From: Kiritimatiellia bacterium
GTDB lineage: Bacteria; Verrucomicrobiota; Kiritimatiellia; SLAD01
DNA: 5,979 nucleotides
Direction of reading: 5' to 3'
Assembly (NCBI GenBank): GCA_007134175.1
Contig: SLLF01000234.1
Location: 1 to 5,979, forward strand
The translations under genes were made by a program, and so were the position numbers. Of the stretch, positions 5,644 to 5,979 are shown piece by piece (the stretch's first letter is position 1; each line of letters starts with the position of its first letter). The notes below the pieces were generated by a model that was not told the origin of the DNA, did not search any database, and saw nothing but the letters and a program-made list of their open reading frames with translations.

Positions 5644-5797
5644 GGCAAACACGTCTTCTGGCTCACGGTTTCCAACCTACTACCCGCCTTCCCGTTGAAT
5701 GCAGCCTTGCACAGCACCCGTTGGTGGCTTGAGGGGTTCGTTACCGATTACAGCGGCGCGACCGCGTCCGATTCGCACGGACTTCCGTTTGTTTGCC
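5644..5797 (-). promoter_or_regulatory. Cobalamin (vitamin B12) riboswitch
   Basis: On the minus strand the aptamer runs from 5797 to 5644. The B12 box reads AGCCAGAAGACGTGTTTGCC (5663-5644), close to the consensus AGYCAGGAGACCTGCC. The closing stem P1 is a perfect 7-bp pairing of GGCAAAC (5797-5791) with GTTTGCC (5650-5644). Inside are the hairpin GTCCG-N7-CGGAC (5782-5766), whose loop carries GCGAA, the core GCCGCTG (5757-5751, consensus GCCACTG) and a GGGAAGGCGGG stretch nearer the 3' side. The order and spacing agree with the family. It lies 116 nt upstream of the PEP-CTERM start and in the same direction, so it controls that operon and not the divergent gene at 5928. Binding of adenosylcobalamin or a related form normally turns expression off. 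Confidence 0.92.
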
Positions 5798-5829
5798 GGT
5801 CATAGCCCTTAATTGAAAGAACTGCGCAC

Positions 5830-5859
5830 ATCATGCCGACCGACCGGTCGGGATGTCAA
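5830..5859 (-). promoter_or_regulatory. Sigma70-like promoter of the cobalamin-riboswitch operon
   Basis: On the minus strand a perfect -35 box TTGACA (5859-5854) is followed after 18 nt by CATGAT (5835-5830), a 4-of-6 match to TATAAT. A transcript would start near 5823, about 25 nt before the aptamer's P1 stem, which is a sensible position. A 12-bp palindrome occupies most of the spacer. Confidence 0.6.
5840..5851. promoter_or_regulatory. 12-bp palindrome CCGACCGGTCGG in promoter spacer, candidate operator
   Basis: The sequence is its own reverse complement and lies exactly between the -35 and -10 boxes of the minus-strand promoter, where a bound dimer would block polymerase. GACCGGTC-centred palindromes are typical of operators for TetR-type repressors, but no regulator gene is in the window. 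It is also 76 nt upstream of the divergent gene at 5928, so it could affect both. No second copy occurs in the window. Confidence 0.4.
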
Positions 5860-5927
5860 CACCCTAATCTTTTGCTGGCATTTTGTCCCGTTGTTTGTAC
5901 GTTTACCGCACGCAACAGGGAGGTCGC

Positions 5928-5979
5928 ATGGCATACTGGGAAAAATATCATACCCCCGCCACGGTGGAAGAGGCCGTTG
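5928..5979 (+). CDS. Start of divergent gene, possibly FAD-binding subunit of a molybdenum hydroxylase (partial)
   Basis: An ATG at 5928 follows GGGAGGT (5918-5924) at a short 3-nt spacing. Seventeen codons are visible: MAYWEKYHTPATVEEAV. The pattern aromatic-x-x-Y-H-x-P-x-[TS]-[VL]-x-E-A resembles the N-terminus of the FAD-binding subunit of xanthine dehydrogenase/CO dehydrogenase-type enzymes (for example FEYHRPSSLEEAL). That match is short and other families could share it. The gene runs off the right edge. Its start region is shared with the cobalamin-controlled promoter on the other strand, 76 nt from the palindrome. Confidence 0.5.
   Translation, partial: MAYWEKYHTPATVEEAV

Noticed and set aside
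5644..5797. Riboswitch acting on the plus-strand gene at 5928
   Set aside because: The B12 box, core GCCGCTG and stems read correctly only on the minus strand, so the aptamer points away from 5928.

Overview
The window comes from a Gram-negative, lipid A-making bacterium. Verrucomicrobiota or a close PVC relative is the best guess. Lines of evidence: a lpxI-oxidoreductase-lpxB cluster, a PEP-CTERM surface protein beside a single pseudopilin with an H-X9-NG C-terminal motif (a combination I associate with Verrucomicrobiota, Lentisphaerota and Planctomycetota), and an intergenic region packed with small repeats of kinds I recall from these genomes. Lineage is an inference from family knowledge; no rRNA or other marker gene is present. 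Most coding sequence is GC-rich (about 65% in a hand-counted lpxI line). The first gene is near 50%.

Layout. (1) Positions 1-447, minus strand: 5' part of an exported TPR protein that runs off the left edge. (2) Positions 602-3551, plus strand: a tightly coupled three-gene lipid A operon, lpxI, then a Gfo/Idh/MocA oxidoreductase resembling UDP-GlcNAc 3-dehydrogenase (GnnA), then lpxB. The genes are joined by 4-nt ATGA and GTGA overlaps. (3) Positions 3552-3953: no convincing gene; a mosaic of short dispersed repeats and hairpins between two converging transcription units. (4) Positions 3954-5527, minus strand: two genes, a PEP-CTERM protein and then a pseudopilin-like protein. Their leader (5528-5823) holds a cobalamin riboswitch, a strong promoter containing a 12-bp palindrome, and what looks like a complete translational switch that can hide the ribosome binding site. 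(5) Positions 5928-5979, plus strand: the first 17 codons of a divergent gene, possibly the FAD subunit of a molybdenum hydroxylase.

How the parts work together. LpxI removes UMP from UDP-2,3-diacylglucosamine to give lipid X, and LpxB joins lipid X to another UDP-diacylglucosamine, so the operon makes the lipid A disaccharide. The oxidoreductase between them may prepare a 3-amino sugar for amide-linked acyl chains, but its usual aminotransferase partner (GnnB) is not in the window. The minus-strand pair is the most interesting part: a surface-sorted protein of unknown function and a pseudopilin placed under vitamin B12 control. This suggests, without proving, a role in capturing or importing corrinoids or in a B12-replaceable process at the cell envelope.
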